Source: Paracoccus sp. R12_2
Lineage (GTDB): Bacteria; Pseudomonadota; Alphaproteobacteria; Rhodobacterales; Rhodobacteraceae
Direction of reading: 5' to 3'
Assembly (NCBI RefSeq): GCF_017744015.1
Contig: NZ_JAGHRA010000018.1
Span: forward strand, 1 to 64,000
DNA length: 64,000 nucleotides
Part shown: one piece after another, positions 8,277 through 17,245 of the stretch
Numbering within the stretch: position 1 is the stretch's first letter
Layout: each line of letters begins with the position of its first letter
Program-made: the position numbers and the translations under genes
The notes under the pieces: generated by a model
Databases searched by the model: none
Seen by the model: only the letters and a program-made list of their open reading frames with translations
What the model was told of the DNA's origin: nothing

Positions 8277-9473
8277 CTACTTGTCGAATGTGCAGGATAC
8301 CCACTCCCCGCCCTTGGCGTTCGACCGGATAGCGGCCTGCACAAACGCTACGCCTGTCGCTCCCTCCTGTAGTCCGGGATAGCCAAGCAGACCCTTCGGG
8401 AGTTCACGTCCATCGCGGCGTGCCTCAACGGCTATCGCAAACTCTTCGTAGAGATTTCCCCAAGCGTCCGAGAGCGCTTCGGGATGGCCGCGAGGCATGT
8501 GAACGAAACGAGCGGCATCCGACAAAATGCCAGCACCATGGCCGCGCGAGAAGCGGACATGAGGAGAGTGGAAGGGGCGATGATGCAGGTATTCAGGATT
8601 CTCCTGATCCCATTCCAGCGTTCCTTTTGTTCCCGAAATGCGGATGCGCAAAGCACAGCTCGCCCCAGCAGCCGCTTGTGAAATGAGAAGGGTGCCGGGC
8701 ACACCATTCTCAAAGCGACAGTTCATGAAGGCGGTGTCTTCCAAGGGTTGATCGGCTCCCAGACGGTGGAATTCAGCGCGTAGTTCAGTCATGCGTAGAC
8801 CCGACACAAATTCGGCCAGATGGTGGGCATGAGTTCCAATATCCGCAGTGGTCGCGGCCCCTCCCACCTTCGCTGGATCCTGTCGCCAAGGAGTTCCAGA
8901 CCACGCGGCATCAGCCGGCAGTAACGCCATCTCCTGAAAATATTCGACGTGGATCTGCGTGATGTTGCCGATCGCTCCGTCACGCACCATCTGCCGTGCC
9001 TGCCGCACCATTGAATGCGCAGCGAAAGAGTAGGTCACACCGAAGATAAGCCCGGTTTGTCGCTGCTTTTCGATCAGTGCCTGCGCTTCGTCCAGCGTGT
9101 TGACCAGCGGCTTGTCCGAGATCACGTCGATGCCAGCATCCATGAACTCCATAGCGACAGAAAAATGCAGATGGTTTGGCACGGTAATCGCCACCGCGTC
9201 GATGCCGTCAGGTCTCGCAGCCTCCGTTGGCGCCATTTCCCGCCAATCGGTATAACTGCGGTCAGGATCCAACCCCCAGTCACGGCCTGAGGCCTTCGCC
9301 ACTTCGGCACGCGAAGACAGGGCGCCCGCGACGATCTGCCAGCGATCTGACAGGCGTGCGCCGCGTGCATGCACTTGCCCTATGAAAGCACCCGAGCCAC
9401 CGCCGACGACACCGAGGCGCAGTTTCCGGCGTGGGACAGGAAAGGCTCCCGCTGGGTTCTGAGTGTCGGACAT
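8277..9473 (-). CDS. Gfo/Idh/MocA-family oxidoreductase
   Basis: A 398-residue oxidoreductase, longer than its partner at 6322. The Rossmann motif LGVVGGGSGAFIG and the DKPLVNT motif with the catalytic Lys are present, followed by the TADIGTHAHHLAEF motif of the catalytic domain. It would oxidise a sugar, cyclitol or anhydrosugar with NAD(P) in the cytoplasm. ATG 9473 follows CGAGGAGGAACAAG; the frame remains open further upstream but that extension has no family features. It is the first gene of the operon that continues with the solitary binding protein and the second oxidoreductase, and is divergent from the ABC operon starting at 9597. Confidence 0.88.
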   Translation of the reverse strand: MSDTQNPAGAFPVPRRKLRLGVVGGGSGAFIGQVHARGARLSDRWQIVAGALSSRAEVAKASGRDWGLDPDRSYTDWREMAPTEAARPDGIDAVAITVPNHLHFSVAMEFMDAGIDVISDKPLVNTLDEAQALIEKQRQTGLIFGVTYSFAAHSMVRQARQMVRDGAIGNITQIHVEYFQEMALLPADAAWSGTPWRQDPAKVGGAATTADIGTHAHHLAEFVSGLRMTELRAEFHRLGADQPLEDTAFMNCRFENGVPGTLLISQAAAGASCALRIRISGTKGTLEWDQENPEYLHHRPFHSPHVRFSRGHGAGILSDAARFVHMPRGHPEALSDAWGNLYEEFAIAVEARRDGRELPKGLLGYPGLQEGATGVAFVQAAIRSNAKGGEWVSCTFDK

Positions 9474-9536
9474 CTTGTTCCTCCTCGACGTGTTCCGGTC
9501 TTGCCGAAGCAAAAGAAACCGCGGTTCGTCTCGGAT

Positions 9537-9552
9537 TGCAACAACTATTGCA
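9537..9552. promoter_or_regulatory. Candidate RpiR operator in divergent promoter
   Basis: TGCAAC-AACT-ATTGCA lies in the 123-base gap between two divergent operons. Five of six arm bases pair, and the site matches the motifs at 543-558 and 6069-6084. One site here could control both directions. Confidence 0.55.
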
Positions 9553-9596
9553 ATTATTTCTATATCGGTGTTTCTGTTGCGATGGAGGAATTCACC

Positions 9597-11132
9597 ATGC
9601 CGCAGAATCAGATGCCGGATGCGCTTCGGCTGGAAGGGATTGCACACGCCTTTGGCCCGAACAGGGTGCTAAATGGCATTGACCTGACACTCGCGGTGGG
9701 TGAGGTGCTGGCGCTGGTCGGGGAGAACGGCGCCGGAAAATCGACTTTGATGAAGATCATCGCGGGCTATCTGGCCCCCGGCGAGGGTCGGACGCGCTGG
9801 CAGGGCCAGCCGGTGTCCGCCGATCCGCAGGAAGCCGAGACCGCCGGGATCGTGCTGGTGCATCAGGAGTTCGCCCTGATCCCGGACCTTAGCGTTGCCG
9901 AGAACATCTTGCTGGGGCACGAGCCGACTCGGTGCGGTCTAATCGACTTTGCCGCCATGAATAAAGCGGCCGGTAACGCTCTCCAGCTTCTTAACTCCGA
10001 TATTGACCCGCGTGCAGGCATGGCCGGCCTTCCGGTATCGAGTTGGCAAATCGTCGAACTTGCCAAGGCCTTTGCCTCGGGCCCTCGGCTGCTTCTGATG
10101 GACGAGCCGACCGCAGTTCTGGGAGCGCGAGAGACCGAGGCGCTTTTCGCGCGCATCCGCGCCTTTGCGGCCGAAGGCGGCTCTGTCATCTTCACCTCGC
10201 ATCGGCTGGACGAGGTGCGGGCGATCTCGGACCGGGTCGCAGTTCTGCGCGACGGCACGATCACGTTGGACCGGCCCGCCGCCGGGCTGTCGGAACATGA
10301 CATTGCCTCGGCGATGATCGGGCGAGAGATGGAAGACCTGTTTCCGCCGCTCGCGCCCTATCCCACCGCTGCGCCGATCCTTGCGGTCGAGGGGCTGTCG
10401 GTCCCACGCGATTTCGGACCGCCGGTTCAGGATGCATCCTTTGCCGTAGCACCTGGCGAGATCCTGGGCATCGCCGGGCTCGTCGGCTCGGGCCGGACCG
10501 AGATGGTCGAGGCGCTTGTCGGATTGCGCTCGGCCAATGCGCGGCGTTTCATCCTGCGCGGGGCCGAGTCTCCCCTGCCCGATGCTGTCGAAGCTTGGCG
10601 GCTTGGCATCGCCTATCTGACCGAAGACCGAAAGTCGCGCGGCCTGCTTCTTGCCGAAAACGTCGAACTGAATACCAGCCTGACCATCAGCGCGCTAGCT
10701 GGCGGCACGCTCATTGACCGGGATGAGGATTCCCGCCGCTATGCCGATGCGCAAGCGCGTTACTCTATCCGCGCCGCCTCGCCGAAGATCGCGGTTGGTC
10801 GGCTTTCCGGCGGCAACCAACAAAAGGTGCTGATCGCCAAGACGCTGGCGCCCGATCCTGACGTGGTGATTCTGGACGAGCCAACGCGCGGCGTCGATAT
10901 CGGCGCCAAGATGCAGATCTATCAGGTGATCGCGGGACTCGCCCAGAATGGCAAGGCGGTGATTGTGATCTCGTCCGAGCTGCCGGAACTAATTGGCTTG
11001 GTACACCGGATCCTGGTGATGGATCGCGGCCGCGTCGCGGGCATCGTCACGCCCCCAGAAAGCACCCGACCGACCGAGCATGAAATCCTCAACCTCGCGC
11101 TTGGGCTTCAGAATCATGACGCTTCGACATGA
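9597..11132 (+). CDS. Sugar ABC transporter ATP-binding protein (CUT2 type)
   Basis: About 511 residues with two ABC domains. The first domain has Walker [10 protein letters not shown] and Walker B LLLMDEPTAVLG; the second has [24 protein letters not shown] and [16 protein letters not shown]. The frame is open back to 9369, but GGAGGAATTCACC before ATG 9597 fixes the start. The stop overlaps the next gene's start by four bases (ATGA). It is the first gene of an ATPase-permease-binding-protein operon divergent from the oxidoreductase operon. Confidence 0.95.
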   Translation: MPQNQMPDALRLEGIAHAFGPNRVLNGIDLTLAVGEVLALVGENGAGKSTLMKIIAGYLAPGEGRTRWQGQPVSADPQEAETAGIVLVHQEFALIPDLSVAENILLGHEPTRCGLIDFAAMNKAAGNALQLLNSDIDPRAGMAGLPVSSWQIVELAKAFASGPRLLLMDEPTAVLGARETEALFARIRAFAAEGGSVIFTSHRLDEVRAISDRVAVLRDGTITLDRPAAGLSEHDIASAMIGREMEDLFPPLAPYPTAAPILAVEGLSVPRDFGPPVQDASFAVAPGEILGIAGLVGSGRTEMVEALVGLRSANARRFILRGAESPLPDAVEAWRLGIAYLTEDRKSRGLLLAENVELNTSLTISALAGGTLIDRDEDSRRYADAQARYSIRAASPKIAVGRLSGGNQQKVLIAKTLAPDPDVVILDEPTRGVDIGAKMQIYQVIAGLAQNGKAVIVISSELPELIGLVHRILVMDRGRVAGIVTPPESTRPTEHEILNLALGLQNHDAST

Positions 11133-12088
11133 TACGCAATTCCTTGAGCCGGATGGGACCCTTGCTGGCACTGATTCTGTTATTTCTGGCCGGCAGCTTG
11201 TTGAGCCCAACCTTTCTGACATCTGAGAACCTGCTGAACGTGGTTACGCGATCATCGGTCATCGGCATCATCTCTGTCGGCGCGACCTTCGTCATCACCG
11301 CGCGAGGGCTGGATCTGTCGGTGGGCGCGATGGCAGCGCTGGTGGCGGGACTGTCGATACTGTGCATGAATGCGATGCTACCTACGCTCGGAGCCATGGG
11401 CGCGTTGTTTGCCGGTCTGGCGCTCGCCCTTGTCTTCGGCGGCGCGGCCGGGATGGCCAATGGCGCGCTAGTGGTCTGGGGCCGCATCGACGCCTTCATC
11501 GTCACGCTAGGGACGATGGGGATCATGCGCTCGCTGATCACTTGGATGTCAGACGGTGGCTCAATCTCGCTGGATTTTGCGCTGCGCGGCGTGGGTCGGC
11601 CGCTTTACTACGGCACCGTTCTGGGTGTTCCAGTGCCGGTGCTGATTTTCGCCGCGCTGGCGATACTGGGCGAGATCGCCATGACCCGGCTGCGATTCGG
11701 CCGCCATGTCATCGCTATCGGTTCGAACGCAGAGGTCGCGCGCCATTCCGCGATCCGCGTAGCCCGGGTGCGTATCGCGACCTACGCCTTTCAGGGGTTA
11801 TGCGTCGGCCTGGCAACGCTGATCTATATCCCGCGACTCGGCGCCGTGACGCCGTCGACCGGTATGCTGTGGGAACTTGAGGCCATCGCTGCTGTAATCA
11901 TCGGTGGCACCGCGCTGGCAGGCGGCTATGGGCGCGTCTGGGGCACGGTCGCCGGCGTGCTGATCCTAGGCCTCGTCGCCAATATCCTTAACCTGACCAG
12001 CTTCGTCAGCCCCCATCTGAACGGTGCATTCCAGGGTGCGATCATAGTGATCGCCGTCTTTCTGCAACGCCGTAGCACACCTTTTTGA
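11129..12088 (+). CDS. Sugar ABC transporter permease (CUT2 type)
   Basis: A 319-residue RbsC-like permease with about nine or ten membrane segments, the ARGLDLSVGAMAALVAG signature and the late motif VIIGGTALAGGYGRVWGTVAG. It is translationally coupled to the ATPase gene by a four-base overlap. The substrate is set by the binding protein encoded next. Confidence 0.93.
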   Translation: MIRNSLSRMGPLLALILLFLAGSLLSPTFLTSENLLNVVTRSSVIGIISVGATFVITARGLDLSVGAMAALVAGLSILCMNAMLPTLGAMGALFAGLALALVFGGAAGMANGALVVWGRIDAFIVTLGTMGIMRSLITWMSDGGSISLDFALRGVGRPLYYGTVLGVPVPVLIFAALAILGEIAMTRLRFGRHVIAIGSNAEVARHSAIRVARVRIATYAFQGLCVGLATLIYIPRLGAVTPSTGMLWELEAIAAVIIGGTALAGGYGRVWGTVAGVLILGLVANILNLTSFVSPHLNGAFQGAIIVIAVFLQRRSTPF

Positions 12089-12107
12089 ACCAAGAGGAGG
12101 AAATACC

Positions 12108-13067
12108 ATGGAACTGACACGCCGCCTGATCCTGGCTGCTGGTGCCGCAGGGCTTGCCCTGTCCACCACCTTGCCCGCGACCGCGCAGGAAAAGACCGCA
12201 AAGATCGGCATCGCCATACCCGCCGCCACTCATGGCTGGACCGGCGGGCTGAACTTCCATACCGAGCGCACCATCAAGGCGATGGAAGCGGCATTCCCGC
12301 AGCTCGAATTCGTGCTGACCACGGCTGGCGACGTGCAGACCCAGGTGAACAACGTCGAGGATCTAATCGCTCAGCAGATCGACGCGTTGGTGATTCTGCC
12401 GATGGAAAGCGACCCGCTGACCGAGCCGGTCAAGGCCGCCAAGGATCGGGGCATCTTTATCACCGCAGTGGATCGCGGCCTGTCCGAAGACGGCGTCGAG
12501 GACCTCTATGTCGGCGGCAACAACCCGCAATACGGCGTGGTCGCGGCCGAATACTTCAAGGGCAAATTCCCCGCCGGCGGCAAGGTCGTGGTGATGCGGG
12601 GCATTCCGACGGCCATCGACAACATCCGCATCGACGCGTTCCAGGAAACGCTCGAGGGCTCGGGAATCGAGATCCTCGACATGCAATATGCCAACTGGAA
12701 TCCCGATAAGGCCTTCGAGCTGATGCAGGACTATCTGACCCGCTTTCCGGAAATCGACGGCGTCTGGGCCGGCGACGACGACGCTGCTCTGGGCGCCCGG
12801 GCGGCCATCGAACAAGCTGGGCGGCAAGAGGGCATGGTGCTACTGGGCGGTTCGGGCATGAACCGGGTGATCAAGATGATCATGGACGGCGACACGCTGA
12901 TCGACGCTGATATCTTCTATCCGCCGACCCTGATCGCCCCCGCCATCGAGGTCACAGCGATGCGCTATGCGACACAATCCCCAATCCGTGGGCGCTATGT
13001 CTTGGACAGCCCGCTGATTACCAAGGAAAATGCCGAGGAATTCTATTTCCCGGACAGCCCCTATTGA
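12108..13067 (+). CDS. Sugar ABC transporter periplasmic binding protein
   Basis: A 319-residue RbsB-like protein. The signal peptide MELTRRLILAAGAAGLALSTTLPATAQ has a twin-Arg-like RR and a short hydrophobic core, so Sec or Tat export is possible. The mature part begins KIGIAIPAATHGWTGGLNFH; the second lobe has DGVWAGDDDAALGA. AGAGGAGGAAATACC precedes ATG 12108. Here the binding protein is the last operon gene, unlike the other systems in the window, and a strong terminator follows. Confidence 0.92.
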   Translation: MELTRRLILAAGAAGLALSTTLPATAQEKTAKIGIAIPAATHGWTGGLNFHTERTIKAMEAAFPQLEFVLTTAGDVQTQVNNVEDLIAQQIDALVILPMESDPLTEPVKAAKDRGIFITAVDRGLSEDGVEDLYVGGNNPQYGVVAAEYFKGKFPAGGKVVVMRGIPTAIDNIRIDAFQETLEGSGIEILDMQYANWNPDKAFELMQDYLTRFPEIDGVWAGDDDAALGARAAIEQAGRQEGMVLLGGSGMNRVIKMIMDGDTLIDADIFYPPTLIAPAIEVTAMRYATQSPIRGRYVLDSPLITKENAEEFYFPDSPY

Positions 13068-13073
13068 TCCAAA

Positions 13074-13098
13074 TGGGCGGGCGCATTGCGCCCGCCCA
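13074..13098. terminator. Bidirectional hairpin terminator
   Basis: TGGGCGGGCGCA-T-TGCGCCCGCCCA is a near-perfect GC-rich inverted repeat between the convergent binding-protein gene and aldehyde dehydrogenase gene. The T-run is poor on both sides, but the position supports a terminator for both operons. Confidence 0.7.
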
Positions 13099-13105
13099 TA
13101 TCATG

Positions 13106-14620
13106 CTAGCGAAGATCGACAGGCAGCAGTTCCATAGGCAGGTCCTGATAGCAAACCGGACGCAAGAAGCGGCGGATTGCCATGGTGCCGACTGAGGTCG
13201 CCCCGAAGTTTGTCGAGGCCGGATAGGGTCCGCCATGGACCATGGCATCGCAGACCTCGACTCCGGTGGGATAGCCGTTGACCAGAATGCGGCCCGCCTT
13301 GCGCTCCAGCACCGGCATCAGGCGCCTAGCGGTCCCGGTATCGCCCGCGTCGATGTGCAGGGTGGCTGTCAATTGACCAGCGAAACCATGCGCCAGTTCC
13401 ACCATCGCATTGATCGAGGATGCTCGAACGACCAGGCCGAGCGGACCGAACACTTCATCTGACAATTCGTGATCCGACAGGAAAGCGTCCGCCGAGACTT
13501 CGTAGAGGTTCGGCCCCACGTCGCGGCCCGTGCGGTCGGTGGTGTGGATGGGGCGCACCGAATTGCTTCCATCTAACCGCGCCTTGCCGGCTCGATAGGC
13601 ATCCGCAATGCCCGCAGTCAGCATCACCTGCGGCGCGACAGCGGCTAGCGCCTCGGCCGTCGCGGTGACAAGGTCATCACCCGCGGCGCCCTCGGGAACG
13701 ATGGCGATGCCAGGATTGGTGCAAAGCTGGCCCGCGCTGCCGGTCATGGACGCGGCCCACCCTTGGCCAATCTGCGTGCCACGCGCCTTCAGGGCCTCGG
13801 GCAGGATGAACATCGGGTTCACCGAGCCAAGCTCGCCGAAGAAGGGGATCGGCTCAGATCGCGCGGCGCAGAGGTCGAACAGCGCCCTGCCCCCGCCGAG
13901 GCTGCCGGTAAAACCTACCGCCTTGATCAGCGGATGCTGGACCAGCGCCGAGCCCACCTCGCGCGTTCCGCCCTGCACGAGCGAGAAGACACCGGGATGG
14001 ATGCCACATGAGCGGATGGCGGCCAGCGCGGCTTCGGCCACGATCTCGCTGGTGCCGGGATGGGCGGAATGTCCCTTGACTACGACCGGACAGCCGGCCG
14101 CCAGAGCGGAGGCCGTGTCGCCGCCCGCAACCGAGAAGGCCAGCGGAAAGTTCGAGGCGCCGAAGACCGCAACCGGCCCCATCGGACGCTGCGCCAGGCG
14201 AAGGTCCGGGCGGGGCAGCGGCTGGCGATCTGGCAGCACCGCATCATGCCGTCGGTCCAGGTAGTCGCCAGCGAGGATCGTCTGCGCGAACAGCCGCAAC
14301 TGCCCGGTTGTCCGCCCGCGCTCACCATTCAACCGCACCTCGGGCAGGCCGGTTTCGCGGCAGCCCATCTCGGTGATGTCGGCGGCACGCGCCTCGATCT
14401 CGTCCGCGATGGCGTTCAGGAAAGCGGCGCGATCCGCGCGTGTGCTGTAGCCATAGGACCAGAAGGAATCCTCGGCCGCGCGCGCAGCGCGATCCACCAG
14501 ATCCACCGTCCCCATCGAAAAGCGATCCGCCGGACCGTAAGCGGGCTCGTTATCGAACGTCCGGGTCGAGCCGACCCATCTACCCGCTATCAGATGCTTG
14601 CCATGTGGCGCGAACGTCAT
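13106..14620 (-). CDS. Alpha-ketoglutarate semialdehyde dehydrogenase-type aldehyde dehydrogenase
   Basis: A 504-residue NAD(P)-dependent aldehyde dehydrogenase. The layout matches the 2,5-dioxopentanoate dehydrogenase subgroup: FGASNFPLAFSVAGGDTASALAAG in the cofactor domain, catalytic base Glu263 in FFGELGSVNP and catalytic Cys300 in GSAGQLCTN. The enzyme would oxidise 2,5-dioxopentanoate to alpha-ketoglutarate, the last step of oxidative pentose, hexarate and hydroxyproline pathways. It is the last gene of the leftward operon after the ABC permease at 14646 (25-base gap). The FAH-family gene at 24079 could supply its substrate. Family subgroup is confident; pathway is inferred. Confidence 0.88.
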   Translation of the reverse strand: MTFAPHGKHLIAGRWVGSTRTFDNEPAYGPADRFSMGTVDLVDRAARAAEDSFWSYGYSTRADRAAFLNAIADEIEARAADITEMGCRETGLPEVRLNGERGRTTGQLRLFAQTILAGDYLDRRHDAVLPDRQPLPRPDLRLAQRPMGPVAVFGASNFPLAFSVAGGDTASALAAGCPVVVKGHSAHPGTSEIVAEAALAAIRSCGIHPGVFSLVQGGTREVGSALVQHPLIKAVGFTGSLGGGRALFDLCAARSEPIPFFGELGSVNPMFILPEALKARGTQIGQGWAASMTGSAGQLCTNPGIAIVPEGAAGDDLVTATAEALAAVAPQVMLTAGIADAYRAGKARLDGSNSVRPIHTTDRTGRDVGPNLYEVSADAFLSDHELSDEVFGPLGLVVRASSINAMVELAHGFAGQLTATLHIDAGDTGTARRLMPVLERKAGRILVNGYPTGVEVCDAMVHGGPYPASTNFGATSVGTMAIRRFLRPVCYQDLPMELLPVDLR

Positions 14621-14645
14621 TGCGTGCCTTTCTCAGTTGAGTGGA

Positions 14646-15635
14646 TCAGCCGAAATAGCGAACCCGGACGGCGTCGATGGCCACGGCGATGAAGATCATC
14701 ACGCCGCCGATCATACCAACATAGAAGGAGGGGACGTTGATGATGGCCAGCCCGACCTGAATCACGGTCAGCAGCAGCACGCCGCCCAGCACGCCGCGCA
14801 CATTGCCGCGCCCGCCGAAGACGCTGACGCCGCCGATGATGGGGGCCGCGATAGCATAGAGCAAGTAGCTGGAGCCTTGGTTCGAGGTGATCGCCATTTG
14901 CCACGAGCCCAGCAAGAACCCGGCCAGCGCCGCCAGAAAGCCTGAGATGGTATAGGTGATGACCTTGATGCGTGCGACGCGGATCCCGGCCGAGTTCGAG
15001 GCGACGGGATTGCCGCCCACGGCATAGATCGAACGCCCGAGCACCGTGCGGTGCAGCACCACCCCCATCACCGCCAACGCCAACAGGAACACCACCGGCA
15101 TGATCGGCCAGCCACCCAGCGTCGCCTGCCCGATCCAGACATAGCCGTCGGTAAGATTGGTCAGCGTCTTGCCCTGCGTCAGCGCCAGCAGTGCGCCTTG
15201 CAGGATGATCATCATCGACAGGGTCTCGATCAGCGAGACCATCTTCAACCGCGTGATGCAAAGGCCGTTGAAGAAGCCGATGAAGGTGCCCACGGCCAGC
15301 CCGACCAGCATGGCGATGAACCACGGCAAACCGAGGTCGGAATATGCCAACGCACCCACCGCCGCTGAAAAGCCGGCATTGGCGGGGATCGACAGATCGA
15401 TCTCGGCTACCAGCAGCGGCAGGGCGACCGCCAGCCCCAGCATGCCCAGCACAGTGGCCTGCACCATCACGTTCTGCAGGTTGAAGACGGTCAGGAAGTA
15501 GTCATTGAAGGCGCCGAAGATTACCACCAGCGAGATTAGCCAGATCCACACCACGTTATGCAGCACCCAGCCCAGCACTGCGTGACCGTTCGCCTTGCCT
15601 GCGTCCTGCGATGCATTAGCGGTTGCGTTGCTCAT
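14646..15635 (-). CDS. Sugar ABC transporter permease (CUT2 type)
   Basis: A permease of about 329 residues. It has AEIDLSIPANAGFSAAVGALA in the family signature position and IIGGVSVFGGRGNVRGVLGG near the end; nine or ten membrane helices are visible. ATG 15635 follows AAAAGGAGAACCGGCG. It belongs to the leftward operon binding protein - ATPase - permease - aldehyde dehydrogenase. Confidence 0.92.
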   Translation of the reverse strand: MSNATANASQDAGKANGHAVLGWVLHNVVWIWLISLVVIFGAFNDYFLTVFNLQNVMVQATVLGMLGLAVALPLLVAEIDLSIPANAGFSAAVGALAYSDLGLPWFIAMLVGLAVGTFIGFFNGLCITRLKMVSLIETLSMMIILQGALLALTQGKTLTNLTDGYVWIGQATLGGWPIMPVVFLLALAVMGVVLHRTVLGRSIYAVGGNPVASNSAGIRVARIKVITYTISGFLAALAGFLLGSWQMAITSNQGSSYLLYAIAAPIIGGVSVFGGRGNVRGVLGGVLLLTVIQVGLAIINVPSFYVGMIGGVMIFIAVAIDAVRVRYFG

Positions 15636-15661
15636 CGCCGGTTCTCCTTTTCCGGATCGCG

Positions 15662-17173
15662 TCATGTCTGCACCGAGGCGCGTAGACGCTCGACGGAGAT
15701 ATCCTCTCCCGTCAGGGTTTCCTTGATGCTGCCGCGGTCGAAGATGCAGACCCGGTCGGCGGCGCGCACCAGCTCGTCAGTGTCTGTCGAAACGATAATG
15801 ACCGAAACCCCGGTATCGCTGAGTTCATCGATGATGCGCAGGACGTCCTGTTTCACGCCCACGTCGATGCCGCGCGTGGGTTCGTCCACGATCAGCAGGC
15901 GCGGGTTCGTCGCCAACACGCGCCCCAGACAGACCTTCTGCTGGTTGCCACCGCTGAGGGTGTTTACCGCATAGTTCGCGTTCGGCGCCTTGATGCCCAT
16001 GGCACCGAAGTAATGCGCCACGACGGAGGCTTCTGCCTTGCGGTCGATGAACCCTGCCCGTGCCCGCGACGGCAGCGAGGACAGCGCGATATTGTCTCCG
16101 ATGGACATCTGCCCCACGGCACCATCCTTGCGGCGATCATCCGAAAGATAGGCGATCCCAACATCGAAGGCCACGCGCGGGTTGCCCGGTAACGGGCCTT
16201 CGCGACCGCCGAGCAAGATGGTGCCGCTTGCCGGGTGCAGGCCAATGATCGCACGCGCCAGTTCCTTCGCACCCGCACCTGGCAGGCCGGTAAAGCCCAG
16301 GATCTCGCCGGGCGCGATGTCCAACGCGTCGATGCACAGGTTCGTCCCGACTACGGCCCGAAGCCTTACGGCAGGCGCCTCGCCGTCATGGTCGCGGCGG
16401 CTGCGCTGGAACAGCTTCAGCCCCCGGCCCAGAACCAGTTCCGTCAGTTGCTCGGAACTGAGGGCTGAGACATCATCGGACTCGCCCGCCAGGTTGCCGT
16501 CGCGCAGCACCGACACCGCGTCGCAGATCTCTAGGATCTCGTCGTTGTAATGCGAAATGAAGATGAAGGTGACGCCCTCGGCCTTGAGCCTGCGCATGAA
16601 GTCGAACAGCACGCGCCGGTCGGCTACGGTCAGCGCGGCGGTGGGCTCATCCAGGATGATGACCCGGCCGCCCGAGAACATCGCACGCAGGATGTTCAGC
16701 TTGCGCCGCGCCACGGCGTCCAGACGCCCGGCCAGCACGCCGGGGTCGATCCCCGATCCTGCCAGCATCCGTGCCGCATCCGCACGCAACTTCCTCCAAT
16801 CGACAAGGCCACCCTGCGTAGGCCAGATTCCCAGCATCAGGTTCTCGGCCGCAGTCATGCTGTCGATGATCATCGGCTCTTGCGTGACCAGAAAGACGCC
16901 CGCCTCTTCCATCGCCCTGACATCGACATGGACGAGCAGCTGGCCATCCATCAGGATCCGGCCCGAGTTGGGCGTGTTCTGCCCCGAGATGATGCCCACC
17001 AGCGTAGATTTCCCGGCACCGTTCTCGCCCAGAAGACCGTGAATCGTGCCGCGGCAGATTTCCAGCGAAACCCCGCGCAACGCTTGGACGGGGCCATAGT
17101 TCTTGGTGATGTTTTCGATCCGCAGGATCGCGTCGTCGGCCGTATCCATGCCGCGCGTGTCATGAATCGTCAT
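15662..17173 (-). CDS. Sugar ABC transporter ATP-binding protein (CUT2 type)
   Basis: A 503-residue double ABC ATPase. It has Walker [22 protein letters not shown] in the first half, GLPGAGAKE as degenerate Walker A of the second half, then [15 protein letters not shown] and [28 protein letters not shown] precedes ATG 17173. The gap to the permease gene is 26 bases. Confidence 0.94.
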   Translation of the reverse strand: MTIHDTRGMDTADDAILRIENITKNYGPVQALRGVSLEICRGTIHGLLGENGAGKSTLVGIISGQNTPNSGRILMDGQLLVHVDVRAMEEAGVFLVTQEPMIIDSMTAAENLMLGIWPTQGGLVDWRKLRADAARMLAGSGIDPGVLAGRLDAVARRKLNILRAMFSGGRVIILDEPTAALTVADRRVLFDFMRRLKAEGVTFIFISHYNDEILEICDAVSVLRDGNLAGESDDVSALSSEQLTELVLGRGLKLFQRSRRDHDGEAPAVRLRAVVGTNLCIDALDIAPGEILGFTGLPGAGAKELARAIIGLHPASGTILLGGREGPLPGNPRVAFDVGIAYLSDDRRKDGAVGQMSIGDNIALSSLPSRARAGFIDRKAEASVVAHYFGAMGIKAPNANYAVNTLSGGNQQKVCLGRVLATNPRLLIVDEPTRGIDVGVKQDVLRIIDELSDTGVSVIIVSTDTDELVRAADRVCIFDRGSIKETLTGEDISVERLRASVQT

Positions 17174-17203
17174 CGGATTCCTCCCCCGACCTTCGCAGGC
17201 AGA

Positions 17204-17228
17204 TGTCGGAGCGCGGACCGCTCCGACA
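17204..17228 (-). promoter_or_regulatory. Intra-operon hairpin after binding-protein gene
   Basis: TGTCGGAGCG-CGGAC-CGCTCCGACA is a perfect ten-base-pair stem in the gap between the binding-protein stop and the ATPase start. It lacks a T-run. Its position is equivalent to the hairpins at 4886-4913 and 37137-37161 and probably lowers downstream expression or protects the binding-protein mRNA. Confidence 0.6.
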
Positions 17229-17245
17229 ATGATCGCGACCGCCGA

